This document shows positions 33,341 to 41,243 of a stretch of 43,292 bases of DNA, in pieces (position 1 is the first letter of the stretch; every line of letters begins with the position of its first letter). Position numbers and translations under genes: made by a program. The notes beneath the pieces were generated by a model. It was not told where the DNA came from. It did not search any database and saw only the letters and a list, made by a program, of their open reading frames with translations. Location: NCBI GenBank assembly GCA_049644265.1, contig JBARRO010000065.1, forward strand, positions 1-43,292. The letters are read 5' to 3'. The DNA is from JBARRO01 sp049644265. GTDB lineage: Bacteria; Bacteroidota; Ignavibacteria; UBA10030.

Positions 33341-34012
33341 ATGCCTTCCATCATCCAGGTTCACAACGTTCACAAGTCCTATCGGCGGGATTCGTTTGAG
33401 ATCCCCGTCCTCAACAACATTTCGCTCGACGTGGCTGAGGGCGAATTCCTTGCCCTCATGGGACCCTCGGGCTCCGGGAAGACGACACTCCTGAACCTCA
33501 TCGCTGGTATTGACCGTCCGAACAAGGGCACAATCACCGTCAACGGCACCGATATCGCTTCCCTGAATGAATCCGCCCTTGCAAAATGGCGCGCGAGTCA
33601 CGTGGGATTCATCTTCCAGTTCTACAACCTGATCCCCGTTCTCACGGCATACGAAAATGTGGAGCTTCCGCTCCTTCTGACCTCGCTTTCAAAAGCCGAG
33701 CGCAAGAAGCATGTGGAGTTTGCCCTCGGCGTCGTGGGCCTCGGAGATCGTCTGTATCATTATCCGAAGCAGCTTTCGGGCGGACAGGAACAACGCGTCG
33801 CCATAGCCCGCGCCGTCGCCACAGATCCTACGCTGCTCGTTGCGGACGAGCCGACGGGCGACCTTGACAAGCAATCTGCAGAAGAGATTCTTACGCTGCT
33901 CGACCGTTTAAACAAGGAGTTCAAGAAGACCATCGTGATGGTCACGCACGACCCGCGTGCTGCGGAGAAGGCGCATGTCATCCGGCATCTCGAAAAAGGC
34001 GAACTGAAGTAG
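33341..34012 (+). CDS. ABC transporter ATP-binding protein (MacB/LolD type)
   Basis: This 223-aa ATPase has Walker A GPSGSGKTT (41-49), signature LSGGQEQRVAIARA (about 145), Walker B LLVADEPTGDLD (about 166) and an H-loop MVTHD (about 204). It should power the two permeases downstream, together with the adaptor at 31515. CGGAG is five bases before the ATG. Its stop is nine bases before the first permease gene, whose AGGAG ribosome site overlaps the stop. Confidence 0.95.
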   Translation: MPSIIQVHNVHKSYRRDSFEIPVLNNISLDVAEGEFLALMGPSGSGKTTLLNLIAGIDRPNKGTITVNGTDIASLNESALAKWRASHVGFIFQFYNLIPVLTAYENVELPLLLTSLSKAERKKHVEFALGVVGLGDRLYHYPKQLSGGQEQRVAIARAVATDPTLLVADEPTGDLDKQSAEEILTLLDRLNKEFKKTIVMVTHDPRAAEKAHVIRHLEKGELK

Positions 34013-34020
34013 GAGCCCGA

Positions 34021-35181
34021 ATGAAAACGCTCAAACTGATTTTTAAGAACGCGCTGCGCCACAAGCTCCGCGCATCCCTGACGATCCTGGGAATTGCCAT
34101 CGCCGTCATGGCGTTCGGCCTCCTGCGAACGGTCGTAACCGCCTGGTATGCGGGCATCGAGGCCTCGGCCACCAACCGGCTCATCACGCGACAGGCCGTG
34201 TCGTTCATCTTCCCCCTGCCGCTCGCTTATCGTGACCAGATTGCGAAGATTCCCGGCGTGGAAACGGTTTCCTACTCGAACTGGTTCGGCGGGGTGTACA
34301 TCGACAAGAAACAGTTCTTTGCCAGGCTCGGCGTGGATGACGCAACGTTTTTCGATGTCTACCCCGAACTGCTTATTTCTCCCGGGGAATTGGCCGCATT
34401 TAAGAAAGAGCGGAACTCGTGTATCGTAGGCGATGACCTGGTCAAGCGATATGGGTTCAAGCTCGGCGATATCATCAACATCGAAGGGGATATCTATCCC
34501 GGACCCTGGCAGTTTGTCGTTCGAGGTATCTACCATCCGCGCGACCAGGCAACAGACCCTTCAAACATGTTCTTCCATTGGCAGGCAATTGACGAACGCA
34601 TGCGTCAGGATATGCCGGGGAGAGCGGGCGAGGTCGGATGGTACATCATCAAAATCAAATTTGACGCAAACTCCGCCGAGGTGTCAAAGAAGATCGACAA
34701 CCTCTTTGAGAACTCCCGGGCTGAGACAAAAACTGAGACTGAGCGCGAGTTCAACCAGGGCTTCATTGCGGCCTTCAGTTCGGTCATTACCGCAATGAAC
34801 GTCGTGTCCTATGTTATTATCGGCATTATCATGCTGGTCCTGGGCAATACGATGATCATGTCGGCACGCGAGCGGACGCGCGAATATGCCGTCCTGAAAA
34901 CTCTCGGTTTTTCTGCAAAGCATCTGGCCGTTCTCATCGCCGGAGAATCTCTTGTCGTTTCCGCGATCGGCGCAGTCGCGGGAATTCTGCTCCTTCTTCC
35001 CGCAGTCAAGGGGTTCCAGCAGGCGATGCCGAAAGGATTCTTTCCTGTGTTTTACATCGAGCCACAGACATTTGTCCTTGCCGTGCTCGCCGCAATCCTC
35101 GTCGGCGCTGCCGCTGCAATCTTCCCGCTTCAACGGGCTCTCAGAACCCGCATTGTCGACGGACTGAGATTTATCGGATAG
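34021..35181 (+). CDS. ABC transporter permease, MacB/FtsX type (first)
   Basis: This 386-aa protein has an N-terminal membrane helix (about residues 18-40), then a MacB-type periplasmic domain (about 45-260). Three C-terminal helices carry the FtsX signature ARERTREYAVLKTLGFSAKHL. Pumps of this type (type VII ABC) move substrates between periplasm and outside by a mechanical stroke, rather than through the membrane. AGGAG precedes the ATG. Confidence 0.93.
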   Translation: MKTLKLIFKNALRHKLRASLTILGIAIAVMAFGLLRTVVTAWYAGIEASATNRLITRQAVSFIFPLPLAYRDQIAKIPGVETVSYSNWFGGVYIDKKQFFARLGVDDATFFDVYPELLISPGELAAFKKERNSCIVGDDLVKRYGFKLGDIINIEGDIYPGPWQFVVRGIYHPRDQATDPSNMFFHWQAIDERMRQDMPGRAGEVGWYIIKIKFDANSAEVSKKIDNLFENSRAETKTETEREFNQGFIAAFSSVITAMNVVSYVIIGIIMLVLGNTMIMSARERTREYAVLKTLGFSAKHLAVLIAGESLVVSAIGAVAGILLLLPAVKGFQQAMPKGFFPVFYIEPQTFVLAVLAAILVGAAAAIFPLQRALRTRIVDGLRFIG

Positions 35182-35198
35182 AACTCGGAGATTCATTT

Positions 35199-36368
35199 AT
35201 GAAAATCCCGCTGAAATACACCCTTCGCAATCTGGCGAGCCGGCGCTTGACGACTGCCATTACGGTTCTCGGTATCACGCTGGTGGTCTTCGTGTTTGCC
35301 GCAGTTCTGATGATGGCGAACGGCATCCAAAAAACACTCATCGCGACCGGTTCGGATGAGAACGTCCTTGTTGCACGAAAAGCGGCCAACGGGGAAATTT
35401 CCAGCATCATCACACGCGAAACCGCAAACGTCATCCTTGCGCTAGACCAGGTTTCCCGCAACGCGGACGGGAAGCCGCTCGCCTCGGGGGAAACGGTCGT
35501 CGTCATCAACCTGCCCAAAATCGACCTCGGCGGACTAAGCAATATTACGGTCCGTGGCGTGTCGCCGGAAGCATTTACGCTCAGACCCAAAGTAACGCTG
35601 GTCGAGGGCCGCATGTTTCAGTGGGGTGCGCGCGAGGTGGTGGTGGGAAGCTCTATCGCAAAACGGTTCAAGGGCGCTCAGATAGGGAATATCATCAAGT
35701 TCGGAGGCGACCGGTGGACCGTGGTGGGAAGGATTGATGCAGGAGGAAACGGCTTCGACTCGGAAATTTGGGGGGATGTGAATCAACTGCTTGATGCGTT
35801 CAATCGAAATGCGTTTTCCACAATTACCCTGCGGCTTCGGAACCCATCGGACTTTGAAGGATTCAAGGAGGCGTTTGCCCGGGAGCCGCGCCTGCAACAG
35901 TTCGAGCCCAAGATCGAGAGAAAATTTTTTGAAGAACAGTCTGAAACGATGGCGATGTTTATCCGCATCCTCGGGATTTTCATCACGGTCATCTTCAGTC
36001 TGGGCTCTGCGATCGGTGCCATGATTACGATGTACTCGGCGGTGGCGAACCGGACCATCGAGATCGGCACGCTGCGAGCGCTTGGTTTCCGCCGGCGGAG
36101 CGTGATGAGCGCGTACCTCATCGAATCGCTCACCATCTCACTCATCGGGGGCATCGTAGGACTCTTCTTTGCCTCCTTTCTCCAGTTCTTCAAGATCTCA
36201 ACGATGAATTTCGATTCGTTTGCCGAAGTCGAGTTCTCGTTTGCCATGTCGGCATCGATCATCGTGAGCTCGCTTGTCTTCGCTCTCGTCATGGGGTTTG
36301 TTGGCGGCTTCCTTCCTTCTTTGCGGGCTGCTCGTCTGAACATCGTCAACGCTTTGCGCGCGTCATAG
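35199..36368 (+). CDS. ABC transporter permease, MacB/FtsX type (second)
   Basis: This 389-aa protein has the same topology as the preceding gene: a helix at about 18-40, a MacB-like periplasmic domain, and three C-terminal helices around ANRTIEIGTLRALGFRRRSV. The pair probably forms a heterodimer on the ATPase at 33341. It starts 17 bases after the previous stop with CGGAG upstream. It is the last gene of the efflux operon and is followed by a terminator. Confidence 0.93.
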   Translation: MKIPLKYTLRNLASRRLTTAITVLGITLVVFVFAAVLMMANGIQKTLIATGSDENVLVARKAANGEISSIITRETANVILALDQVSRNADGKPLASGETVVVINLPKIDLGGLSNITVRGVSPEAFTLRPKVTLVEGRMFQWGAREVVVGSSIAKRFKGAQIGNIIKFGGDRWTVVGRIDAGGNGFDSEIWGDVNQLLDAFNRNAFSTITLRLRNPSDFEGFKEAFAREPRLQQFEPKIERKFFEEQSETMAMFIRILGIFITVIFSLGSAIGAMITMYSAVANRTIEIGTLRALGFRRRSVMSAYLIESLTISLIGGIVGLFFASFLQFFKISTMNFDSFAEVEFSFAMSASIIVSSLVFALVMGFVGGFLPSLRAARLNIVNALRAS

Positions 36369-36377
36369 TCCTTTCAA

Positions 36378-36424
36378 ACTCCGGTTCCTTCTGCCTCACG
36401 TGGGGGAGAAATCGGAGTGTTTTT
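36378..36424 (+). terminator. Probable intrinsic terminator of the efflux operon
   Basis: ACTCCG (36378-36383) pairs with CGGAGT (36413-36418), with weaker pairing inside. GTTTTT follows at once. Confidence 0.55.
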
Positions 36425-36427
36425 CTC

Positions 36428-36456
36428 TTGAATCCCTTCCGGCGATATCCTATCTT
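36428..36456 (+). promoter_or_regulatory. Sigma-70-type promoter for the DUF2723/qNOR genes
   Basis: TTGAAT (36428-36433), a 17-base spacer and TATCTT (36451-36456) lie just after the terminator. It is nearly the same as the promoter at 40657-40685. Confidence 0.6.
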
Positions 36457-36489
36457 TCCCTGATTTCCGGAACATTTCCCGTCAAAAAC

Positions 36490-36611
36490 GGCATCCCAGC
36501 ACTCCTTTGAGCGCAACTCTCCCGTACCTCACCACCTATTCGTTGGAACTGCAGCCCGGGATTTTTTGGATCATCCTCGCCTGGCTTGCAGCCGGTTTGT
36601 TTATCGGAACG
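36490..36611 (+). pseudogene. Fragment of a nitric oxide reductase gene
   Basis: Bases 36507-36611 match 39325-39429 of the reductase gene codon by codon (22 of 35 residues identical; shared CTCCCGTAC, ATTTTTTGGAT, TGGCTTGC, GCCGGTTT). Just upstream, GGCATCCC and GGCATTCC also match, but with about eight extra bases that break the frame. This looks like a relic of a second or rearranged reductase copy. Confidence 0.6.
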
Positions 36612-38366
36612 CTGCATATGTTGCTCCGCCATCGGGTCCCGGAAAATTCGCCCCCCTTGAAGAACGACAGCCCGCCAACGCGGAATGCTGCCCTGGGATG
36701 GACAATTCTTTCCGCTGTTGTTCTTGGCGTTGTGTACATCACTACACTTCTGCCCGGGCCTGGATACTCTGGTGATACCGGAAAATTTCAGTTTATCGGT
36801 TATGTGCTTGGAACCCCCCATGAGCCCGGATATCCGACGTATGTCCTCCTGAACCACTTCTTCCAGTTGTTGTTCCCGTGGGGGACGTTCGCCTACAAGG
36901 CAAATCTCCTTTCGGCTGTTTGCACTGTTGGAGCAAGCGTCGTCCTTCATCGGTTGCTCTTGCGGCTCGATGTCCGTCCATGGATTGCGACAATTGTCGT
37001 GGTCACGTTTGGACTCGGCTATGCCGTGTGGTCTCAGTCTGTCGTCGCGGAGGTTTATGCGCTCAACCTCCTCTTCGTATCCCTCGTAATCCGGTTCTTC
37101 CTTCGCTGGCACGTCGAACGAAAAGACCGCTTTCTGTATATCGCGTGCGGATTCTACGCATTCTCGTTTGGCAATCACCTGACGATGATTACGTTCCTCC
37201 CGGCGATCATCTACCTCGTGTGGATTACCGACAAGACCGCGTTCATAAGCCCGAAGAAGGTCTTGGGAATTCTCCTTATCATCTGCGCCGGCGCAGCTCA
37301 GTATTGGTATCTGTTCTGGCGCACATCTGATCCCTCGACAGCATACGTGGAGATGAGCGCCCCCGACTTTTCCACCTTCTGGTTTTTTGTGACCGGTGGC
37401 CAGTTTAAGCATTTGCTGTTTAGATTCTCTCTCGACTGGATGCTGTTCGACCGACTCCCCCAGCTTCAGCTCTATGGATTACGCGAACTTCTCCTCCTTG
37501 CGCCGTTTGCCGTTTACGGACTGACGGTTATCCCGTTCCCAAAAATCAATTCCTTTTTCCTCCTCGCGATCGGTTGCAACGTTCTCTTTTGCATGGGGTA
37601 TGCAATTCTCGACATCTTTGCCTATTTGATTCCGACCTACTTTGTGCTTGCCCTTTATGCCGGTATCGGAATTCAGGCCCTTACCTCGCGGCTTCGGGGG
37701 GCCGGCATCGTCGCTCTTACAGCTACGCTTGTGTTGCCCGTTGTTGCATTCGTCGCGAATTACCCGTATGCGGCCCGGCAGAATGACAAACAATCCGACC
37801 AGCGGACCCATGCAATACTTCAAACGGTCGGACACGGCGCCCTCGTCGTCTGTCCGGATTACAACTACTCCCATTTCCTTTGGTATTATGTGTTTGTTGA
37901 AAGCTACAAAGACAGTCAGATCTATCCGGTGTTTTATCACGAGAAGGAATTCCCCTCCAAAGAGATTGCCGGGTATCTTCGTGAGAATATTCCCTTTCCG
38001 GTCCTCGTAACGCGCCGGAATGTCCCGATCGGTCTGAAAGTCTTTCTTTATGTGAGATCCCTTGAGTGGGAGATGGATAGATTGATGATGTTCAAGAAGC
38101 TCAGTGACGCAGATGTGGCAAAGTGGAGGCAAATGGTGGTCGACACAACAAGGGCGAAATTCCGAAGGCTTGGCGTCGACATGCTCGAACGTGGCGAGGA
38201 TCTTTTTGAGCTCATTTTGAGTCCCCCCTACCGGGTGATGGACGGCGCGCGAGACCGGAATACGATGGGAGGCCGGGCTTCGTGGAAGCAGGGACGTCCG
38301 CTACAGAATGGTGAGCGGATTCTCGACCGGCCGGGCCAACCAAATGACAAGAGTTTTGTTGAGTGA
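36507..38366 (+). CDS. DUF2723 membrane protein with a qNOR-derived N-terminus
   Basis: As a 619-aa frame starting at TTG 36507, it contains the DUF2723 (PMT-like, GT-C fold) core: LGVVYITTLLPGPGYSGDTG, GTPHEPGYPTYVLLNHFF and WSQSVVAEVYALN, with about ten membrane helices. A soluble C-terminal part follows from about residue 480. DUF2723 proteins are thought to transfer sugars from lipid carriers in the periplasm. The first 35 codons are homologous to codons of the nitric oxide reductase downstream (39325-39430), including GIFWI and AWLAAGLFIG. A conventional DUF2723 start would be near ATG 36618. Translation may begin at either; if at 36507 an extra helix is added. The gene is 36 bases ahead of the reductase. 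Confidence 0.85.
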   Translation: MSATLPYLTTYSLELQPGIFWIILAWLAAGLFIGTLHMLLRHRVPENSPPLKNDSPPTRNAALGWTILSAVVLGVVYITTLLPGPGYSGDTGKFQFIGYVLGTPHEPGYPTYVLLNHFFQLLFPWGTFAYKANLLSAVCTVGASVVLHRLLLRLDVRPWIATIVVVTFGLGYAVWSQSVVAEVYALNLLFVSLVIRFFLRWHVERKDRFLYIACGFYAFSFGNHLTMITFLPAIIYLVWITDKTAFISPKKVLGILLIICAGAAQYWYLFWRTSDPSTAYVEMSAPDFSTFWFFVTGGQFKHLLFRFSLDWMLFDRLPQLQLYGLRELLLLAPFAVYGLTVIPFPKINSFFLLAIGCNVLFCMGYAILDIFAYLIPTYFVLALYAGIGIQALTSRLRGAGIVALTATLVLPVVAFVANYPYAARQNDKQSDQRTHAILQTVGHGALVVCPDYNYSHFLWYYVFVESYKDSQIYPVFYHEKEFPSKEIAGYLRENIPFPVLVTRRNVPIGLKVFLYVRSLEWEMDRLMMFKKLSDADVAKWRQMVVDTTRAKFRRLGVDMLERGEDLFELILSPPYRVMDGARDRNTMGGRASWKQGRPLQNGERILDRPGQPNDKSFVE

Positions 38367-38402
38367 TGTTAATTGAGATTTGATGCTCGAATGGAGGAAC
38401 CT

Positions 38403-40631
38403 ATGAAACGACTGTGGATATCCTTTTGGAGCGTTGTGATTGTCTCGTTTGCGGTGCTTGGATGGATAGGCTTGAGAATCTACCAGGAGCGTCCGCCAAT
38501 CCCGGACTCCGTTCTAACCGACGATGGACGCGTTGTTATTCCAACGAATGAGATTTCGGAAGGTCAGAACGTCTGGCAGGCGATGGGCGGCATGGAGCTC
38601 GGCTCGGTCTGGGGACACGGCAGCTATGTAGCTCCGGATTGGACTGCGGATTGGCTCCATCGTGAATGCGAGTACATTCTGAACGCATGGTCCCAAAAGG
38701 ACTACGCCCGGGCTTATTTGTCGCTTCCCGAAGAGCAGCAAGCCGCACTGCAGACAAGGCTGAAGAGGCTCATCCGCGCGAATTCCTTCAATCCTTCAAC
38801 GAAGCAGATTGTCGTCGACCCGATTCGTGCAGAAGCGTTTGAAGCAAACCTCCGGCACTATGCCCGCGTCTTCATCGGGGGCGATCCCGCGTACGCCATT
38901 CCGCGCGGGGCTCTTACCGATGACCTCCAGGTCAGGCGGCTCGCATCGTTCTTCTTTTGGACTTCATGGGCGGCCTCAACTCAAAGACCGAACGAAGATA
39001 TGACCTACACAAGCAACTGGCCACACGAACCGCTCATCGGCAATGTGCCGACCTCGGACGCCATTGTCTGGACGGGCGTGAGCATCATTCTCCTTCTGGC
39101 CGGTATCGGTGGAATGGTATGGTATCACGGATCTCTCGGCGGAGCATCAACCGACCACCCCATCCCACAGCAGGACCCCCTGCTCAGCACGGAACCAACC
39201 CCTTCCCAGCTCGCTGTTGTGAAATACTTTTGGGTGGTTTCGGGGCTGATCCTTGTACAAATCCTGGCAGGCGTCCTCACGGCACATTACGGTGTTGAGG
39301 GCGACGCATTCTATGGCATTCCGTTAAGCACGATTCTCCCGTACGTCATAACCCGTACGTGGCACACCCAGCTCGGCATTTTTTGGATTGCCACAGCATG
39401 GCTTGCGGCCGGTTTATTCATCGGCCCGACGGTCAGCGGTGTAGAACCGAAGGGTCAGAAGCTCGGCGTCAACGTTTTGTTTTCCGCCCTTCTTGTCGTT
39501 GTTCTCGGTTCCATGGCGGGGGAATGGCTCAGCGTTCATCATAAGCTTCCGGGGAGTCTCTGGTTCTATTTCGGCCATCAGGGCTACGAGTACGTTGACC
39601 TCGGCCGGGTATGGCAGATCGGGCTTGCCGCTGGGCTGGCTCTGTGGGTGTATCTTGTCGGACGCTGCATCCGTATCGCTCTCAAAAAATCAGAGGAGGA
39701 GAAGCCGCTACTCATATTATTCCTGATCGCATCGGTTGCAATCGGGCTCTTCTACATGGCGGGGCTCATGTGGGGCCAACATACGAATCTTGCGATCACG
39801 GAGTACTGGCGTTGGTGGGTGGTGCATTTATGGGTTGAAGGATTCTTTGAGGTTTTTGCGACGGTTGTAATCGCGTTTTTCTTCGCACGGCTGAAACTGA
39901 TCCGGGTTCTGACCGCAAATCACGCTGTCGTTTTCTCTTCGACCATTTTCCTGGCAGGGGGAATTATCGGAACGCTTCACCATTTGTATTTCTCCGGCAC
40001 GCCGACGGCGGTGTTGGGCCTCGGAGCTGTCTTTAGCGCGCTGGAGGTTGTCCCGCTTGTTATTGTGGGATTTGAGGCCTGGCAAAACATCCGCCTCGCG
40101 CGTTCAACCGAGTGGGTGCAAAAGTACAAGTGGCCGATCTATTACTTTGTGGCTGTTTCATTCTGGAATTTGGTGGGAGCGGGACTCTTCGGGTTCATGA
40201 TTAATCCCCCTATCGCTCTATACTACATGCAGGGATTGAACACGACGCCGGTCCACGGCCATGCAGCCCTCTTCGGTGTGTACGGAATGCTCGGTATCGG
40301 TCTGATGCTGTTCTGCCTTCGGGTGCTCTGGGTAAAAAAGGATTGGAATGACACTCTGGTGAAATACTCTTTCTGGGGAATGAACGTGGGGCTTACCGCG
40401 ATGGTCGTCATCAGTCTTCTGCCCGTCGGATTGTATCAGACCTGGGCTTCGGTTCAGTATGGCTATTGGTATGCCCGGAGCGCGGAATTCCTTTCTTCAC
40501 CAACCCTGGAGTTGCTGAAGTGGTCACGCGTTTTTGGAGACACCATTTTTGCAGTCGGCGCTCTTGCTCTTGTTGTCTTTATTCTCGGTCTTGCGACAGG
40601 ATTTTCCCTCAGGAAGAACTCGGGCGACTGA
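38403..40631 (+). CDS. norZ: Quinol-dependent nitric oxide reductase, single subunit (qNOR/NorZ type)
   Basis: This protein of about 742 aa reduces 2 NO to N2O at the cytoplasmic membrane. The N-terminal domain (residues 1-215) has one helix and a NorC-like periplasmic part without a haem c motif (VWGHGSYVAPDWTADWLHRE), as expected for qNOR. The NorB-like core then has low-spin haem ligand H321 (TRTWHTQLGIFW), FeB ligands H475 (VVHLWVEGFFEVF, with E479 and E483) and H526-H527 (GTLHHLYF), and haem ligands H618/H620 (HGHAALFGVYG). GGAGGA five bases upstream supports ATG 38403 over an in-frame ATG ten codons earlier. No other denitrification gene is present, so a detoxifying role is as likely as respiration. 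Confidence 0.93.
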   Translation: MKRLWISFWSVVIVSFAVLGWIGLRIYQERPPIPDSVLTDDGRVVIPTNEISEGQNVWQAMGGMELGSVWGHGSYVAPDWTADWLHRECEYILNAWSQKDYARAYLSLPEEQQAALQTRLKRLIRANSFNPSTKQIVVDPIRAEAFEANLRHYARVFIGGDPAYAIPRGALTDDLQVRRLASFFFWTSWAASTQRPNEDMTYTSNWPHEPLIGNVPTSDAIVWTGVSIILLLAGIGGMVWYHGSLGGASTDHPIPQQDPLLSTEPTPSQLAVVKYFWVVSGLILVQILAGVLTAHYGVEGDAFYGIPLSTILPYVITRTWHTQLGIFWIATAWLAAGLFIGPTVSGVEPKGQKLGVNVLFSALLVVVLGSMAGEWLSVHHKLPGSLWFYFGHQGYEYVDLGRVWQIGLAAGLALWVYLVGRCIRIALKKSEEEKPLLILFLIASVAIGLFYMAGLMWGQHTNLAITEYWRWWVVHLWVEGFFEVFATVVIAFFFARLKLIRVLTANHAVVFSSTIFLAGGIIGTLHHLYFSGTPTAVLGLGAVFSALEVVPLVIVGFEAWQNIRLARSTEWVQKYKWPIYYFVAVSFWNLVGAGLFGFMINPPIALYYMQGLNTTPVHGHAALFGVYGMLGIGLMLFCLRVLWVKKDWNDTLVKYSFWGMNVGLTAMVVISLLPVGLYQTWASVQYGYWYARSAEFLSSPTLELLKWSRVFGDTIFAVGALALVVFILGLATGFSLRKNSGD

Positions 40632-40656
40632 TGTCCGAATCTTTTCTCCTTTTCGC

Positions 40657-40685
40657 TTGAAATCCTCCGCAGGATGGGCTATCTT
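40657..40685 (+). promoter_or_regulatory. Sigma-70-type promoter for the TIGR03546/TIGR03545 pair
   Basis: TTGAAA (40657-40662), a 17-base spacer and TATCTT (40680-40685) lie 32 bases before the start codon. Confidence 0.6.
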
Positions 40686-40717
40686 GTTTGTAACGATTCA
40701 CCACGCTTCCACGAACC

Positions 40718-41242
40718 ATGTTCTGGCTCCAATTCCTCACTAATTTTCTGAAGATTCTCCGCGCCGGCCAAACACCCCGACAAATTGCCGGCGGCTTTAC
40801 CCTTGGGTTTATTGTGGGCCTTTCCCCTTCCCTCACACTTCAGGGAATGCTTGTCTGGCTCATCATTCTCGTTCTCGATGTCAATCTTTCTGCGGCCTTG
40901 CTGTCGTTCGCGCTGTTCAGCCTGTTTGCCTTTATCCTGGACCCGCTTTTTCATGCCCTGGGATTTTTCTTCCTGGTCGATCTGGAAGGTCTGAAATCCC
41001 TCTGGACCGCACTGTACAATGCTCCCATCGCGCCCCTGACGAGATTCTACAATACCGTTGTTTTCGGAAGCTTCTGCACGGCACTGGTGCTTTCGCTGCC
41101 TGTTTATTTCGGGATGCGCAGCTTTGTGGTCGCCTACCGCACACACGTCGGCTCGAAAATCGAGCAGTGGAAAATTTATCAGATCATCAGCAAGAATTTC
41201 GTGGTACGCTGGTATCTGAAGATCCGAGACCTGGGAGCATGA
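40718..41242 (+). CDS. TIGR03546-family membrane protein
   Basis: This 174-aa protein has three or four membrane helices. The pattern GQTPRQIAGGFTLGFIVGLSPSLT resembles the DUF2062/TIGR03546 family. These proteins are almost always encoded next to a TIGR03545 protein, as here. Function is unknown. The start has no clear ribosome site. The stop is one base before the next start codon. Confidence 0.88.
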   Translation: MFWLQFLTNFLKILRAGQTPRQIAGGFTLGFIVGLSPSLTLQGMLVWLIILVLDVNLSAALLSFALFSLFAFILDPLFHALGFFFLVDLEGLKSLWTALYNAPIAPLTRFYNTVVFGSFCTALVLSLPVYFGMRSFVVAYRTHVGSKIEQWKIYQIISKNFVVRWYLKIRDLGA

Positions 41243-41243
41243 C

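Noticed and set aside
36450..37412. 320-codon minus-strand frame
   Set aside because: It is antisense to the DUF2723 gene and shows no recognisable domain.
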